From: Chara braunii
Lineage: Eukaryota; Streptophyta; Charophyceae; Charales; Characeae
NCBI GenBank assembly: GCA_003427395.1
Contig: BFEA01000112.1
Location: 195,505-241,251, forward strand
Reading direction: 5' to 3'
DNA: 45,747 bases
The notes below the pieces were generated by a model that saw nothing but the letters and a program-made list of their open reading frames with translations, was not told the DNA's origin and did not search any database. Made by a program: the position numbers and the translations under genes. This document shows positions 1 through 10,409 of this stretch, piece by piece. Every line of letters starts with the position of its first letter. Within the stretch, counting starts at the first letter, position 1.

Positions 1-700
1 GCAATTCTGCTATTGGTTCGAGGTCACAACTATCTGGTCTCATGTGTATGATGCTGTTTGATTTCTGAAGTTCGCTATCGCTCATTTTCCTTGCACGTAT
101 GTATCTGGATGAAAAAATGCTTGTTGATGCTTTGCTGACGCTGCATTGTCCATTTGAGTCCTTTTCATCACTCTTTGCGGATCCTTGGCTCCATATACAT
201 TGTTCGATCAAGCATTTATCACAGAAGACCTCTCAGCTAAAGCACCAGATGACCATCTTTCGGACCTTCCATCTGGAGATTGAGGCAGAACTGTCTTCTG
301 ATATATCCTTGATCCTGAAGATATCACAAAGAGGTCGAGGGGTGTTGAAGCCATTGGTCCAGAATAATATGTACGCAGGGGCTGTCTAAACATGTTAAAG
401 GACCAGCATGAAAGGATTTCCCGCTGCACACATGTCATGATCCCCAGTCGCAGAGTCGCAGTTGGACCCAGTTCCCAGCCGGTCCAAGTACGCCATGTGA
501 ACGTTCTGTCGATGCATGCTGAGTTTGGGTTGAGTAAAAGGGAGGTTCAAAGCAAGTACGTCCGAGCCTCTTTTTTTTCACTAGGCGTATTCCGAGCCTC
601 TTTAGTCCGGTTCACCCAAGCCTCCGATTTATTTGGAGAGGCTCAGTCAATCGATTCTCAAGTTGGCTTAGTCCGGTTGTCCCAAGCCTTCGATATCTTC
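1..700. other. No gene recognised
   Basis: I see no credible coding region here. Short open frames exist on both strands but lack domain signatures. The first ~105 bases weakly resemble 9478-9560, the region just beyond the minus-strand U6-like locus, sharing words such as CTATCTGG and CGCTCAT-TTCCTTGCAC. The stretch 560-700 has short diverged repeats of GAGCCTC and CCAAGCCT. Confidence 0.4.
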
Positions 701-961
701 GGGGTCACGTAATGGTGGTTTAACCCAATAATAATAATAATTAAAAAAAAAAAGACATGCATTAGAGCTTGCCTGTGCTTATCCGCTCGATGATGAAGAC
801 CTGACAGCTGGATGCAAAGCGATTAGGCAGGGAGCCATGAGTTGATGATTGGATGGATCCCAGACGTGACCGTGACCAACTTGCTAGATAACCTTCGGAA
901 TCCGTCGGAGCCCCAAATTTCCTGCAGCCTTTGAAAGTAGGAGAGGCATACCTTACCAATG

Positions 962-1036
962 GGCCTACCTAGCTCAGTTGGTGCACCGCCATGAACTGTT
1001 GAAATGCAGCCCGAGTTCAAATCCAGATCCAACCAG
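962..1036 (+). repeat. tRNA-derived SINE head
   Basis: An RNA polymerase III A box-like word (TAGCTCAGTTGGT, 970-982) is followed 31 bases later by a B box-like word (GAGTTCAAATCC, 1013-1024), as in a tRNA gene. The predicted cloverleaf is poor and no mature tRNA ends are evident, so a tRNA-derived SINE is more likely than a functional tRNA. Related heads occur at 14931 and 15012. Confidence 0.6.
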
Positions 1037-1352
1037 ACGACCAGAATAAAATCGTTCAGAATTACCTGGGTCCGGTCACTGGATGATATATCACGGCCGT
1101 CGCCTTTTCTCTTGAAAAAAGAATTGGAAAGGCACTCCGTGTGTCGTTCCAATTTTAAGTTATTTTGAATGCTCTCCCCTGCAGAAGAAAACAAAACAGA
1201 AAAAAGGAAAAAGCAAAAGGCACACCCTCTGCATTCCAGATTGCAGGGTTCTCTTTACGAGTGGATGGCTGCAAGAGCATCTGCTGAAGTATCTTGCACA
1301 ATTCCTTCATGATTACCGTCTTCACCCAAATAAAACCTCCGGTCATTGTAGC

Positions 1353-1451
1353 TGTATCTGGGCCAACTTGCAGTCTAGATACAACAATAATGACCGGGTG
1401 TTTGTATCTGGGACAACTTTCAGTCTAGATACAACAATAATGACTGGGTGT
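1353..1451. repeat. 50-bp tandem duplication
   Basis: Two adjacent copies of a 50-base unit starting GTATCTGGG and ending near GACCGGGTGTT (1353-1402 and 1403-1451) differ at only a few positions. The unit end overlaps the 'ATGACCGGG...TTCTATTCGG...GAAGA.GGTAG' tail word that also occurs at 2370-2410 and, inverted, at 1305-1345 and 15186-15226, so this is probably duplicated SINE-tail material. Confidence 0.7.
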
Positions 1452-1529
1452 TCTATTCGGATGAAGATGGTAGTTCCCAAGTGCTGGAGCTGGTTTTTGC
1501 TGTGAATGCATGCATGAGCATGACCTGTC

Positions 1530-1865
1530 AGACCGTGTCTAGGGTCTACGTAGGCCTTGAGAGCTCCCAGTCTGTCAGCGCCCGTTGAGCAAGCTGGATC
1601 CTTGGTTCAATTCCTTGGAAGAGGATCTTCGAGGATGCCGTGTGGGTAGATCATTTGAGCATACTGCAACTGTGCAGGGGTGGGGTGGATATCGCGATCG
1701 GTATGGTTCCACATTTGATCACTGGGTCATGGTTGCAGTGGGTTAAGGTGTTTGGCAGTTTACCCCGAGATTGTCGGTTCGATTCCTTGCAGGGTTGTTC
1801 CAACAGCGTGGTTATATATATAGTATATACCTTCTTCCAGCACCTGTTGAGCAAGCTGGATCCAT
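1530..1865 (+). repeat. Two tRNA-like SINE fragments
   Basis: B box-like words GGTTCAATTCC (1604-1614) and GGTTCGATTCC (1776-1786) are present. The second has an A box-like TGGTTGCAGTGGGTTAAGG at 1730-1748, reminiscent of a Leu/Ser-type tRNA head. The 19-base word TGTTGAGCAAGCTGGATCC (or its near-match) flanks the region at about 1583 and 1847, so two copies of one SINE family are likely. No terminator-bounded tRNA is visible. Confidence 0.5.
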
Positions 1866-1938
1866 GCTTGCTTCCCAGATGTGGTAAGCGCCCTGACGGG
1901 CCATTTGGCCAAGAGGGTTGTCTCTATTATTATCAGTC

Positions 1939-2195
1939 TCAGGGTGGGGACCACCCAGGGGTCCCTTCCCTCTGCTTTTCCGTCTTCTTCCACCGGGTTA
2001 CGTTGTTGAGTGCACATTGTGCTTCTGAATTACCTTTCCAAAGGAACTTAATGATCAACCTTTGGATGATGGCTGCTGAAATCCCACCAAGGGACCAAAT
2101 GGATAAGCTGTACCAAGTAGTAGAGAATATGGCAGTGTTGATTACCATGGCCCTTCCAAGTGGGGAAAGGAATCTAGCCTTGGACCATCTGGGAC
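1939..2195 (-). pseudogene. LINE ORF2 fragment (post-RT thumb region)
   Basis: The minus-strand frame encodes a segment with the words INTAIFSTTWY, SIWSL and FLWKGN. It aligns without gaps to the segment of the plus-strand LINE at about 6365-6480 (INTTIFSTLWY, SVWSP, YLWTGD). This is the thumb/connection region that follows the palm in plant LINE reverse transcriptases, which copy the element RNA at the target site. Only about 80 residues remain; the (GGGAAC)n tract and a C-run interrupt the frame upstream. It is a truncated dead copy inserted opposite to the 5.9-8.5 kb LINE. The similarity was seen by eye between two parts of this window. Confidence 0.6.
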
Positions 2196-2486
2196 ACGCA
2201 TCACGAACCCGGTTCTCCGCTACAGCTGCATGGGTGTCGCTGCAGCTACAAAAGGAAACCTGTAAGACAAGGGATCTTCGGCTTCTGTGCTTGGTTAGAC
2301 CTTCATGCCGAAGTCTAGTGCCAGTGCAACCCCCCCCCCCTCCCTCCCCCTTCCCGGGATAAATACAGCTATAATGACCGGGCATTCTATTCGAGTGAAG
2401 ACGGTAGTCCGGCGAGAAATCATCTGCCAGGGGGGAGACTTTACGGGTAAAGTACAGGGAGATTTTTAGACTGGAGGATTTTCTGT

Positions 2487-2553
2487 GGGAACGGGAACGG
2501 GAACGGGAACGGGAACGGGAACGGGAACGGGAACAGGAACGGGAACGGGAACG
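2487..2553. repeat. (GGGAAC)n hexanucleotide microsatellite
   Basis: About eleven hexamer units occur with one A-for-G substitution. Minus-strand reading gives an artificial Arg-Ser repeat that should not be read as an SR protein. Confidence 0.95.
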
Positions 2554-3171
2554 GATCATGTGAGGGACGATATCCGTTTGAATCGCAAAGAGTTTCCAGC
2601 GGCAAGCCGCGGGGATCATCGTGATGATGGGTGGGTTTGGACCAATTTCCTAATATCATTTCAACTTTTAAGACTGAAAAAAGAAGCAGAATCCAAACTC
2701 ACATAGTGGAGCAGCAGCAACACTAATTCAAAACAATCACGACTCGCATACTTGACTTTCCCCACCACCAGTCTGACACAGAAATAGAAAAATAAAACCT
2801 GGTAGGTGTTCAAGGGTGGATCTTTTCTTCGATTACTCTTAAGTACTCTATCTAAACTCAACCCCCTTCCCCTCATTCCCTGTATACAATCTTCTTAACG
2901 TTTTTTTTTTTTTTTTTGCTTTTTTCAAGATGATGCTCCAATCAACACGGCTGGGAACCGGGCCCAGTGTCCCTTATCAGAATACAAAAATGAGCTACCG
3001 GGGGCATTACCCGGCTTCGGCTAAGAACAATTGAAGAAAAAGGAAAACTCAGAAACATTCAGAAAATGTGTGTCAACAAGCCTCCCAACCACGAATCAGA
3101 TAGGTGAAACCTATTCAATCCACCTTCGACCACCACCAGCATGGCTGTTTTCAGCACGAACCGAAGCTCTT

Positions 3172-3383
3172 CCAGGCCTCATGCTCCCATCAGGCTAGGT
3201 TACAGAGTTGCACCACCTTGCTCCAGCACCGGCCGGCGTTGCTTCAGTTACGACCCCCGATGACCACTGAGACTGCCCCCATAAACAGCCCCCCAGATCT
3301 CTCTACCAGGCCTCACGCCCCCACTAAGCTAGGTCACAGAGTTGCGCCACCTGGCTCCGGCTCCGGCCAGTGTTGCTCCAGCA
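3172..3383. repeat. Diverged direct repeat, period ~135 bp
   Basis: The words GGCTAGGTTACAGAGTTGC (near 3194) and AGCTAGGTCACAGAGTTGC (near 3328) each lie within ~70-base segments that match well apart from scattered substitutions. The surrounding 2870-4370 is otherwise C-rich, with no gene recognised. Confidence 0.6.
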
Positions 3384-3389
3384 TCAGTC

Positions 3390-4370
3390 TTCGAGGGCCT
3401 CCGGATTTTCAACCACCCTACGCAGGATCAAAGATGACTTGCCAGATATCACCTATTACTACAACCTCCTCGAGAGGCGAACCAAATGGAAAGAAATACT
3501 AAAACTGGATGTCAGAATTCTTCGAGAGAGATCGCCCCTCCCTCCCCTTACCCCTCCCCCCTCAGCCCTACACTGCCTCCGCCGAGGCGAGTCTCCCGCT
3601 CTCCCTCGGCCCCATTATAGGACCAACCCTCCACCCCACTTTCCTCAGGAGCACGTAGTTCCCACCTAAAGCATGCCCCCCCACCCCTTGCCCATTTCTG
3701 CCTCCGCTGGGACTGATGTTGACCCACACACCAGCCCCTGCCCCAGAATAGGGCAACCCCCTACTCCGCCCCTACCCTCTTTGAGACATTCACCCCCCAC
3801 CTTGTGATGCCCCTGCAAGATAGAGCTCCCCCCACCCTCTCCGGGAACGATCCGATCCAGCCGACTACAGTTATTAATGACACACTTACCAAAATGTCGA
3901 TCGCAATCTGGAAAAGCAGGGCCTCTTCAAAAATGTGCAATAACCCCCGAGAACACCCTACATCTTTAAGAACAACCCACTGAAAGAAAGCGCAGAGCAG
4001 CAGTAAGACTATTACAATTATTCCCCGCCCCTTGCGCCAATCAACTTTTGGCAGCTCCCACCATGTGCACGTATCACCAATTTAAAAGAAGCAACGAACT
4101 AATTAACGGAGAGATTCCAAAGTTTTCGGGTTCCAGGATTAGAAAATCCTGATAGACCTTTACTTTAGACATTTAGAAATTATAGTCGAAATGCAAGGAT
4201 ACGTAGTTATAGAACAGATCCCTACGCCCTGGCACATCTTTTACGTTTCAATTTGAAAGGAGCGCCTTTGATTTGATTAGAAGGGTGGCCGTATGTTAAC
4301 TCGCTGGTGACTAAACGGTTTACACCACAGTGACCACACATATTATAGTAAATAAGCAGATCATGTGTTT
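3390..4370. other. No gene recognised; C-rich stretch
   Basis: The sequence is rich in CCCC/CCT runs to ~3850, then AT-richer. Open frames here are short, in low-complexity sequence, and show no domain signature. Confidence 0.4.
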
Positions 4371-4373
4371 GCA

Positions 4374-4436
4374 GGAGAAGAAGAAGAAGAAGAAGAAGAA
4401 GAAGAAGAAGCAGAAGAAGAAGAAGAAGACAGAAGA

Positions 4437-4467
<31 letters not shown>

Positions 4468-4790
4468 AAGAAGAAAGAAGGAAGAAGGAAGAAACAAGAA
4501 GGAAGAAGAAAGAAGCAAGAAGGAAGAAGGAAGAAGGAAGAAGGAAGAAGCACGAAGGAAGAAGCACGAAGGAAGAAACACGAAGAAGAAGAAGAAGAAG
4601 AAGAAGAAGAAGAAGAAGAAGAAGAAGAAGAAGAAGAGGAAGAGGAAGAGGAAGAAAGAGAAGAGGAAGAACAAAGAACAAAGAAGAAGAAGAAGAAGAA
4701 GAAGAAGAAGAAGAAGAAGAAGAATATAAAAAAGAAGAAAAACAAAAAGAATGACGAGGAGGAGGAAGAGGAGGAGGAGGAGGCAATGTC
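4374..4790. repeat. ~415-bp purine-only GAA/GAAG microsatellite
   Basis: Nearly every base on the plus strand is A or G (AAG, AGAAGAC and GGAAG variants). It generates long Glu/Lys/Arg-rich or Phe/Ser/Leu-rich open frames in all six frames; none is a gene. Confidence 0.97.
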
Positions 4791-4799
4791 AAGAACGTG

Positions 4800-5877
4800 G
4801 CATGGGAAGTGCAGTGAGATGCTCAGGGGACACTAAGGGGTGTAAAGCTACTTCACCTGGAGAAAAACACCTGGTAGGCTGGTACACTCTTGTGACACAT
4901 TGAAAGCCAGATAGTCGGTCATTGTCCAGAAAGCGGAAATGCACTGAAATGCCACCGAAGGAGAATCAAAGCAGTAAGCTCAATTGTCAATGAAAGCATG
5001 TTCTCGCCATCACCACAAATGCCATCGAAGCTCTTCTCTCTACCAGCGCTCAGCGCCCAGACTACTTCATACAGCTACTATGCTACAACTACCGAATGAC
5101 GATGCAACCCATTGACGTCAGCAGCAGCGACCAAAGTGCAAGCAGATGTCGACCATGTAGACCATCGCCAAGACCAGGTACGTGCCCTCACATCACCATC
5201 CTCATCTCTCTCACTCACTCATCACCCTCGTCTTCACACCCAAGTCTTTCCTCGTACACGAAGACCACCACCGACCCCGCTGACCTTCATCCAAGCCAAG
5301 CCTGACTATGGAGGGCTTGGCTATGGCGCTGCCCCCAGCAGCGCCCTTCTTGCTCTCTCGTCCGCACACACGTACGAGCACCACTGCCAGCACCAGCAAG
5401 CAGCCCGCGAGCGCACGCTCCAGCAGCGTTGCCGCTTGCACAGCAAGTGCCCAAATGCCAAACACGGAACCCGATCCTTTCCTATATGGAAAGTGGCGGG
5501 CTCGTTGCCACTTGCTTGCCCTGTGAGACCGAGTTTTTAGTAGCTCCAGTCTCGGCCAAAGTGTTTGCGCCCAGGCCCGTTCAGACAGTGGCCTGGGACC
5601 GAATTGGTTACGCAAGCCCAACCACCCAGGCACAAACGTGCGGTGTACCCTGCTTTCACCACGTTGTCGGACGAGCCTGGAAGGCTCACGAATATTTTGG
5701 ATTCTCTCAAGCAAGGCGGATGTAACCAACTGGCACGTGGCAACTGTCTGGCGCCCAACAAGATTTACAAAAATTGTCGAATTCAGGGTTCGTTGAGATT
5801 CAGGGGCCCACCTTCACTTAGGGCGGGCACGCATTTGTTGTCGAGGGCCTTATGCTGGTATGCCGAGGGGACCAAAT
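4800..5877. other. No firm gene; possible exon ending at 5177
   Basis: A strong donor-like junction (CCAG/GTACGT, exon end 5177) follows a short open stretch encoding a Lys/Gln/Asp/His-rich segment. Nothing shows a partner exon. The rest has no recognisable coding content. Confidence 0.25.
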
Positions 5878-6312
5878 GCTTTCAGAGACCTACCCAATCT
5901 CGAGATCAGACAAGGCGACCCATTGGCCCCGCGCATCTTCCTCTTCGTTATGGAAGCCATAGCCTCCTTCCTTCGGAAAGACCCTTCCATTAACCGCCTT
6001 GCTAAACACAACTTCAATCCATTACACGACTTCGCCCGACCTAGTGCGCTAATGTTCGCCGATGACCTCACTGTCCTCATTCGTGCCAACAACTGCTCAT
6101 TCCAAGCCCTCGTAAGAGCAATGGAAGCCTTCAGACTAGCATCAGAAATGAAGGTCAATTGGGGCAAAACCGAAGGATGGTGGCTAGCAGACGGGGGTCG
6201 ATACAGCCACACCCATGTCATGGTCTACAGGAGATCAGGCACTAAGATTCCTTGGTATCATGGTAAACAAAGACGGAGTGTGGCCAGACATGGGCTGAAA
6301 CCCCGTCGCTAG
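5860..6312 (+). pseudogene. LINE reverse transcriptase palm fragment
   Basis: The 150-residue frame contains RQGDPLAPRIFLFVMEAI, the conserved 'QGDPLSP' block of non-LTR reverse transcriptases. About 40 residues later comes FADDL, the catalytic F/YADD motif holding two of the three metal-binding aspartates. The preceding fingers and the first catalytic Asp block are absent, and the frame is lost near 6230. In an active element this domain reverse-transcribes the element RNA at a nicked target. As it stands this is a remnant with no plausible function. The upstream boundary near 5878 appears to be the 5' truncation point, but I cannot locate target-site duplications. Confidence 0.75.
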
Positions 6313-6325
6313 GGCAATCACTCGC

Positions 6326-6586
6326 ATGGCCCCGTGCAAAAATGCCCTGGCCTCGTTAATCGGAAAAGCACTACTAATTAACACAACAATCTTCTCCACA
6401 CTGTGGTACATGGCATCCGTCTGGTCCCCCCCTGACGATGACTTCAAAACACTAAAAAACAGGGCCAGATGCTACTTATGGACCGGAGACCTCAACAGGA
6501 CCACGTGTATCGACAGGGTGCCACATCATCAGGAAACCGCAGGAGGGGGGGACTGGGGCTTATTGATCCCAAACAGGAATCCATAG
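6326..6586 (+). pseudogene. LINE thumb/connection fragment
   Basis: The words ASLIGKALLINTTIFSTLWY and SVWSPPDDDF match the conserved 'GRALLIN..L...WY....W' region after the RT palm of plant LINEs, and match the minus-strand fragment at 1939-2195. The frame differs from the palm fragment, so at least one frameshift separates them. Confidence 0.65.
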
Positions 6587-7565
6587 CACTGCAGATGAAA
6601 TGGATTGTCAAGATCCGAATAAGACAATTCACTCCATGGACCCAAATGGCTCTGGACAGCATCAGAAATCTAGCACCTATCAACTCCCCTTCGAACATGA
6701 GAGGTCTCTTCTGGATAATGGCGAACGACTGAGGCAGACAAAGGAGAAGAAACCCAACAGATCGTACTACAAGCCCTACGCCAACAGCAAAATGATGCCG
6801 AGCAAACACAGTGCACCAGGAAACAGAGAAGCGGTCCTGAGACAACCTTTGTTCTGCAATTCCTGGGTCGTAGACTCGAGTGGCTCACCCTGGACACTAC
6901 GCACAAAAGGCAGGAGATGGCTATCCTGGGTGGAAAAAGGGGTGTGGCAGGTGAAACGCATTTGGGCAGAAGATTGAAGATGATGGTTAACCGAACAGGA
7001 GCTCCGAAATGAATTAAAAGGCTGCCACACCCTCACAGAAAATAACACAGATTCAGAAGAGCATCCCAACACAGTGGCTGTCCCTCTTAAGGGAGGGCTT
7101 CTCGTGGAAATCTGGGCACTGGGGCATACTCATTTCCCAAACCCAGCCTCGCATAGCTTACCGATTTGTCTCGAACCAATGCACCCAGCTACCTCTCCAA
7201 ATTCTTCTTCTACCCGATCACTAATCACAACCTACAACAGCTGGGAGTTATGAACAAAGAACCCCAGTGTGACATGCTAGAATCCTTCCGACTGAAGAAA
7301 GTGAGGGTCAACCTGGATAATCTTCCAACCTGATGTCTGCATCTCAGACCTCAAATTTGACCCGAAAGAGTGGATCTGGAAACTGGGGAAATCCGGGAGA
7401 ACGAGAACGATATTCAAATTTGGTTATGACGTAGGATTACAAACTACAGATCCGGATCCCAGACTCAAAGAAAAATGGAGGGAGATCCTGAACCGAGAAC
7501 CTACTGACCCCATTTCCATCCCCTGGACGAAGTACCTGTCCATCAGACCGGTTAGGATCTGAAGC

Positions 7566-7919
7566 ATGCAGTGGCTTGTAGCCCACGCATCCCTGCCCTT
7601 CAATCAATGGCTCCACAAGAGGAGGAAGCATACGGATCCCGACAGATCCGAATTATGTGTTATGTGCACAGACAACAGACCAGAAGACGTGCCCCACTGC
7701 CTCTTGTACTGCACTGAAGCAGCCTGGATATGGAACAAAGCTCGCGACCTATGGTCCCTCCTCTTCTCATCACCCCCTCTCCCCACATCTCCTCAAAACA
7801 TCCTCCTTCTATCCAACAGTACTAACAATCTCAACGGCGGCAAGGAAATCTGGTTTCACCTTCTCAAGAAGCTGGCTCTGTGGGTGATCTGGGAAAGGAG
7901 GTGTACCAAGACTATCTAG
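7566..7919 (+). pseudogene. LINE zf-RVT zinc-binding domain
   Basis: The frame reads WLVAHASLPFNQWLHKR, then CVMCTDNRPEDVPHCLLYC, then W(I)W, and later LWVIWERR. This is the zf-RVT pattern (C-x2-C, ED.PH, C, then a Trp-rich end) found at the C-terminus of plant LINE ORF2 proteins. A further basic stretch in the frame 7929-8162 (WKKWHSK) probably belongs to the same C-terminus. The domain is nearly intact but isolated by frameshifts on both sides. Confidence 0.75.
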
Positions 7920-8599
7920 AGAACAGAGGTGCCAAGGGAAGAAATGTGGGCCCTACTGTTGAGTATGACGGAAACTGAGATTCGGTGCAGATGGAGGGAG
8001 GCTACATCAACAACGAAAGTCAAGCCAGAAAGGCTAGCCACCAAGAGACGTTCTTTCATGAGAGACTGGATCCTACAGGGAAAGATCGCAACAGTGGCAG
8101 ATAATAGATTGATCTGGAAAAAATGGCACAGCAAAACTCCAGCAAGGACGACGACCGAGTGATGGGCAAACTGAGACCAAAGTCTCAACACTACAGACAA
8201 CTCTCCTCTTTTCTTGTTGCACGCGATCTATATGACAGAATCAAAATGGATTCTGAGAGGAAAAGCGGTAGGGCAAGCTGACAGTCAATCCTCCTACATA
8301 GGAGCAATCAATGCTGGTCAGGGTTCCTTCGGTCAGACAGAAGGAAGCGTGAGTGTGCATATGTATTCCAATTCTCGACTTGCCGGTGGACAGGAACCGG
8401 ACTGATGCTCCCCAGAATGGATATGGAGCCAGGACCATAATGACCTGTTTTTATTATAATAAAAAAAGAAGAAGAAGGAAAGAGCCCTCGCGGGGCCCTT
8501 ATCAGACATGCAAGTGTGCTGGGATGTGGCCCCCAGCAAGCCTAGTGCCCGCCCTAAGTGAAGGCGGGCCTGAATATCCACGTGAGGCCTCTGTTTGAC

Positions 8600-9470
8600 A
8601 TTTCTCCATATGCGGGGCATCAGACAGTTGCAGCATGTCAGTTGGTTACAAAGCAGCGTGAGCCTTTCCTGGCTCTCTCCTGAAGCGGCAGCTGCGCTGC
8701 ACAGTTGAGCCCAGGGCCTTGGGTAGTTGCGCCCTGGGCACACGCAGTGTGAGGCCGACACATCACGCTGTGGCCAAGGACGAATGAGAAAGCAGCATTG
8801 TCGTCACACAACCTCCACGAGCCAATGAGTATGCGGCAAACACTTGCAGCCTGGACGGCTGCACGGACGTGCCCAACTGTAAGGGGCCCAGACCCGTAAC
8901 AGCAGAGGTGGTCCTGGGCGCAGACACTGCGGACCGACTGGAAGCTACTGGAAACATCTCCAGCCCGTAAAGGAAAGTGCCCTGCCCAGGCTCACGCCTT
9001 GGGGGGCAATGCGGCCATGCTGCTGCACTCGCACAGGAGCAGCCGCATTAGCGCTGCGGGCCAGACGCGCGCACGCACGCTGGGGTGAGAGGGCCGCTGC
9101 TGCGGCAGTTGGCGCACGGCGGCCATAGCCGGGCTGCTGGGGCGCAGGCAGGTGATGGCGATGGTGGTCTTCGGGTAGGAGGCGCATGCAGATGGGAGAC
9201 AGCGTATGATGAGAGGAGGAGAGAGAATGTACCTGGTGTATGCTGGCGGTCGGCATTGGTGATGACGTCGCGTACACTGGTCTTCAACTTCGATGTGATC
9301 CAGTCGCATGAACATAGAAAGGATAGATAGGCCGAGTAGTGTAGGCTGGGCGCTGGGCGCCAGACAGTAGGAGCGACATTGGATACAGAGTTGGTGTGAC
9401 CAGAGAGCATCGGCATTGGCACTGGAGTTAATTGTATTGCTCTTATTTGAATGGTATCTTGGTGCATTGT
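8600..9470. other. No firm gene; GC-rich stretch
   Basis: The region 8945-9300 is GC-rich (many GCTGC/GGCGC words) and open in several minus-strand frames. A minus-strand segment near 9250-9310 reads KLKTSVRDVITNADRQHTP and ends at a donor-like CAG/GTACAT, so a stray exon is possible, but I find no acceptor or partner. Confidence 0.3.
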
Positions 9471-9556
9471 GCTCTCTGCTTGGTACATGACTATCTGGAC
9501 TACTAGTCGTGATTCTGCAACTTGGATTTCTGTCTACGCTCTCGCTCATATTCCTT

Positions 9557-9648
9557 GCACATTTCTTGATTTATGTGTGTCATACTTGCTCAGGGCCCAT
9601 GCTAATCTTCTCTGTATCGTTCGGATTTCAACGGATGCCCCGAAGGAC
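9557..9648 (-). ncRNA. U6 snRNA-like locus, probably pseudogene
   Basis: On the minus strand the sequence starts GTCCTTCGGGGCATCCG and contains the invariant ACGATACAGAGAAGATTAGC (ACAGAGA box that pairs with the 5' splice site, and the start of the AGC triad). It continues with GGATGACACACA-like and AAATCAAGAAATG words in the right order for U6, the catalytic snRNA of the spliceosome. The length of ~92 nt is close to the usual ~102. Several changes lie in the 5' stem-loop and telestem. The 3' end has no T-run, which a Pol III gene needs, and an upstream TATA at about -30 is only weak (TTTATTG). I favour a divergent pseudogene over an active gene. Confidence 0.75.
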
Positions 9649-10001
9649 AATTGATGATAAATTTAGATACAATAAACATGCGAAAATAACAGAAGGCCAC
9701 ACTTCCGCAGATGTGAAAAGCAGAAAAATTCAGATGCCCAAGCTGCATACACAGCAGCAGACACTACAGTTGACGCACGCCGCACGGTGACGAGTTCACT
9801 GGTCCATTGCTTTTTCTTTTCTGTTGGCGTTTTTTTTCTTTTTTCTTTGAATTGTTTTCCACAATCACAAACGTAAACCGCTCATAAAGAAGCTGAGGGA
9901 ATGGTTTCACACTAGGAATTTCTTGGATGTCTCTGACCGCAAAGACGGCCAGATTCAGCCAAAGAATGTCCTGACTTTATTTCTGGTCGGATGTATTCAA
10001 G

Positions 10002-10106
10002 TGGACAGGGGTGATACGGCCCGAGAGTTTGAAATTGTGAAGGCGAAAATGGCTCAGAGAATTAAGGAGCTGGAGCTGAGCAATGCTGAAATACAAGCGC
10101 TCCTTG
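10002..10106 (+). CDS. Exon A of a putative coiled-coil protein gene
   Basis: An open segment encodes TAREFEIVKAKMAQRIKELE followed by LSNAEIQALL, with clear heptad spacing. It ends at a good donor (CTTG/GTAAGA) in phase 1. The next exon candidate (13088-13158) begins with the two bases needed to complete the codon, and the coiled coil continues across that junction and the next one (exon C). This phase and heptad continuity is why I treat the exons as one real gene. The protein's function is unknown: a coiled coil alone does not name a family. The 5' end is uncertain; the frame is open back to an ATG at 9923, and AG acceptors occur at 10001 and 10008. Transposon debris upstream hides any earlier exon. 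Confidence 0.55.
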
Positions 10107-10259
10107 GTAAGATCCGTACTGCTGTACTATCCTGATTATAGTGCAAGTGTTATGATCCTTGCTATCTTGCAGTGCAAAAACTCAAAGATAGACAATGCCA
10201 TTCAATTGCAACTTGCTAACTGAAATGAAAGAGCTTGGAAAGAGAAATAGACAAAGGAA

Positions 10260-10276
10260 GAAGAAGAAATAAGTAT

Positions 10277-10321
<45 letters not shown>

Positions 10322-10400
10322 TGATGAATACCAGCAGGGACCAATGTCTTTTTTTTCTTTTTTCTTTTTTCTTTTTTTTTTCTTTTTTTTTGAACAGAGG
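10260..10400. repeat. GAA tract followed by T-rich tract
   Basis: A GAAGAAGAAGAG run (10276-10322) is followed by T-runs with single C interruptions (10346-10391). It lies just inside the intron after exon A. Confidence 0.9.
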
Positions 10401-10409
10401 GACCAATGT

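Larger units (their letters stand above)
5878..8465 (+). mobile_element. 5'-truncated LINE (L1-like plant type)
   Basis: The decayed ORF2 domains appear in order: RT palm motifs at 5900-6070, thumb at 6330-6590 and a zf-RVT zinc-binding domain at 7566-7920. A basic tail follows to ~8160, then a 3' UTR-like end finishing in an A-rich tract (TATTATAATAAAAAAAG, ~8450-8467). The domains lie in different frames, so many indels and stops have accumulated. The 3' end (8389-8455) recurs at 18487-18545 and, inverted, at 12912-12958, supporting a LINE family tail. The 5' end, with endonuclease and ORF1, is missing. Confidence 0.75.

Noticed and set aside
962-1036. Functional tRNA gene
   Set aside because: Promoter boxes are present but acceptor and anticodon stems do not pair convincingly and there is no T-run terminator.
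1939-2619. Apparent Arg-Ser (SR) repeat protein on the minus strand
   Set aside because: The RS run is the (GGGAAC)n microsatellite; only the LINE-like part downstream is meaningful.
4222-4836. Long Glu/Lys, Ser and Phe-rich open frames
   Set aside because: They are translations of the GAA microsatellite in every frame.
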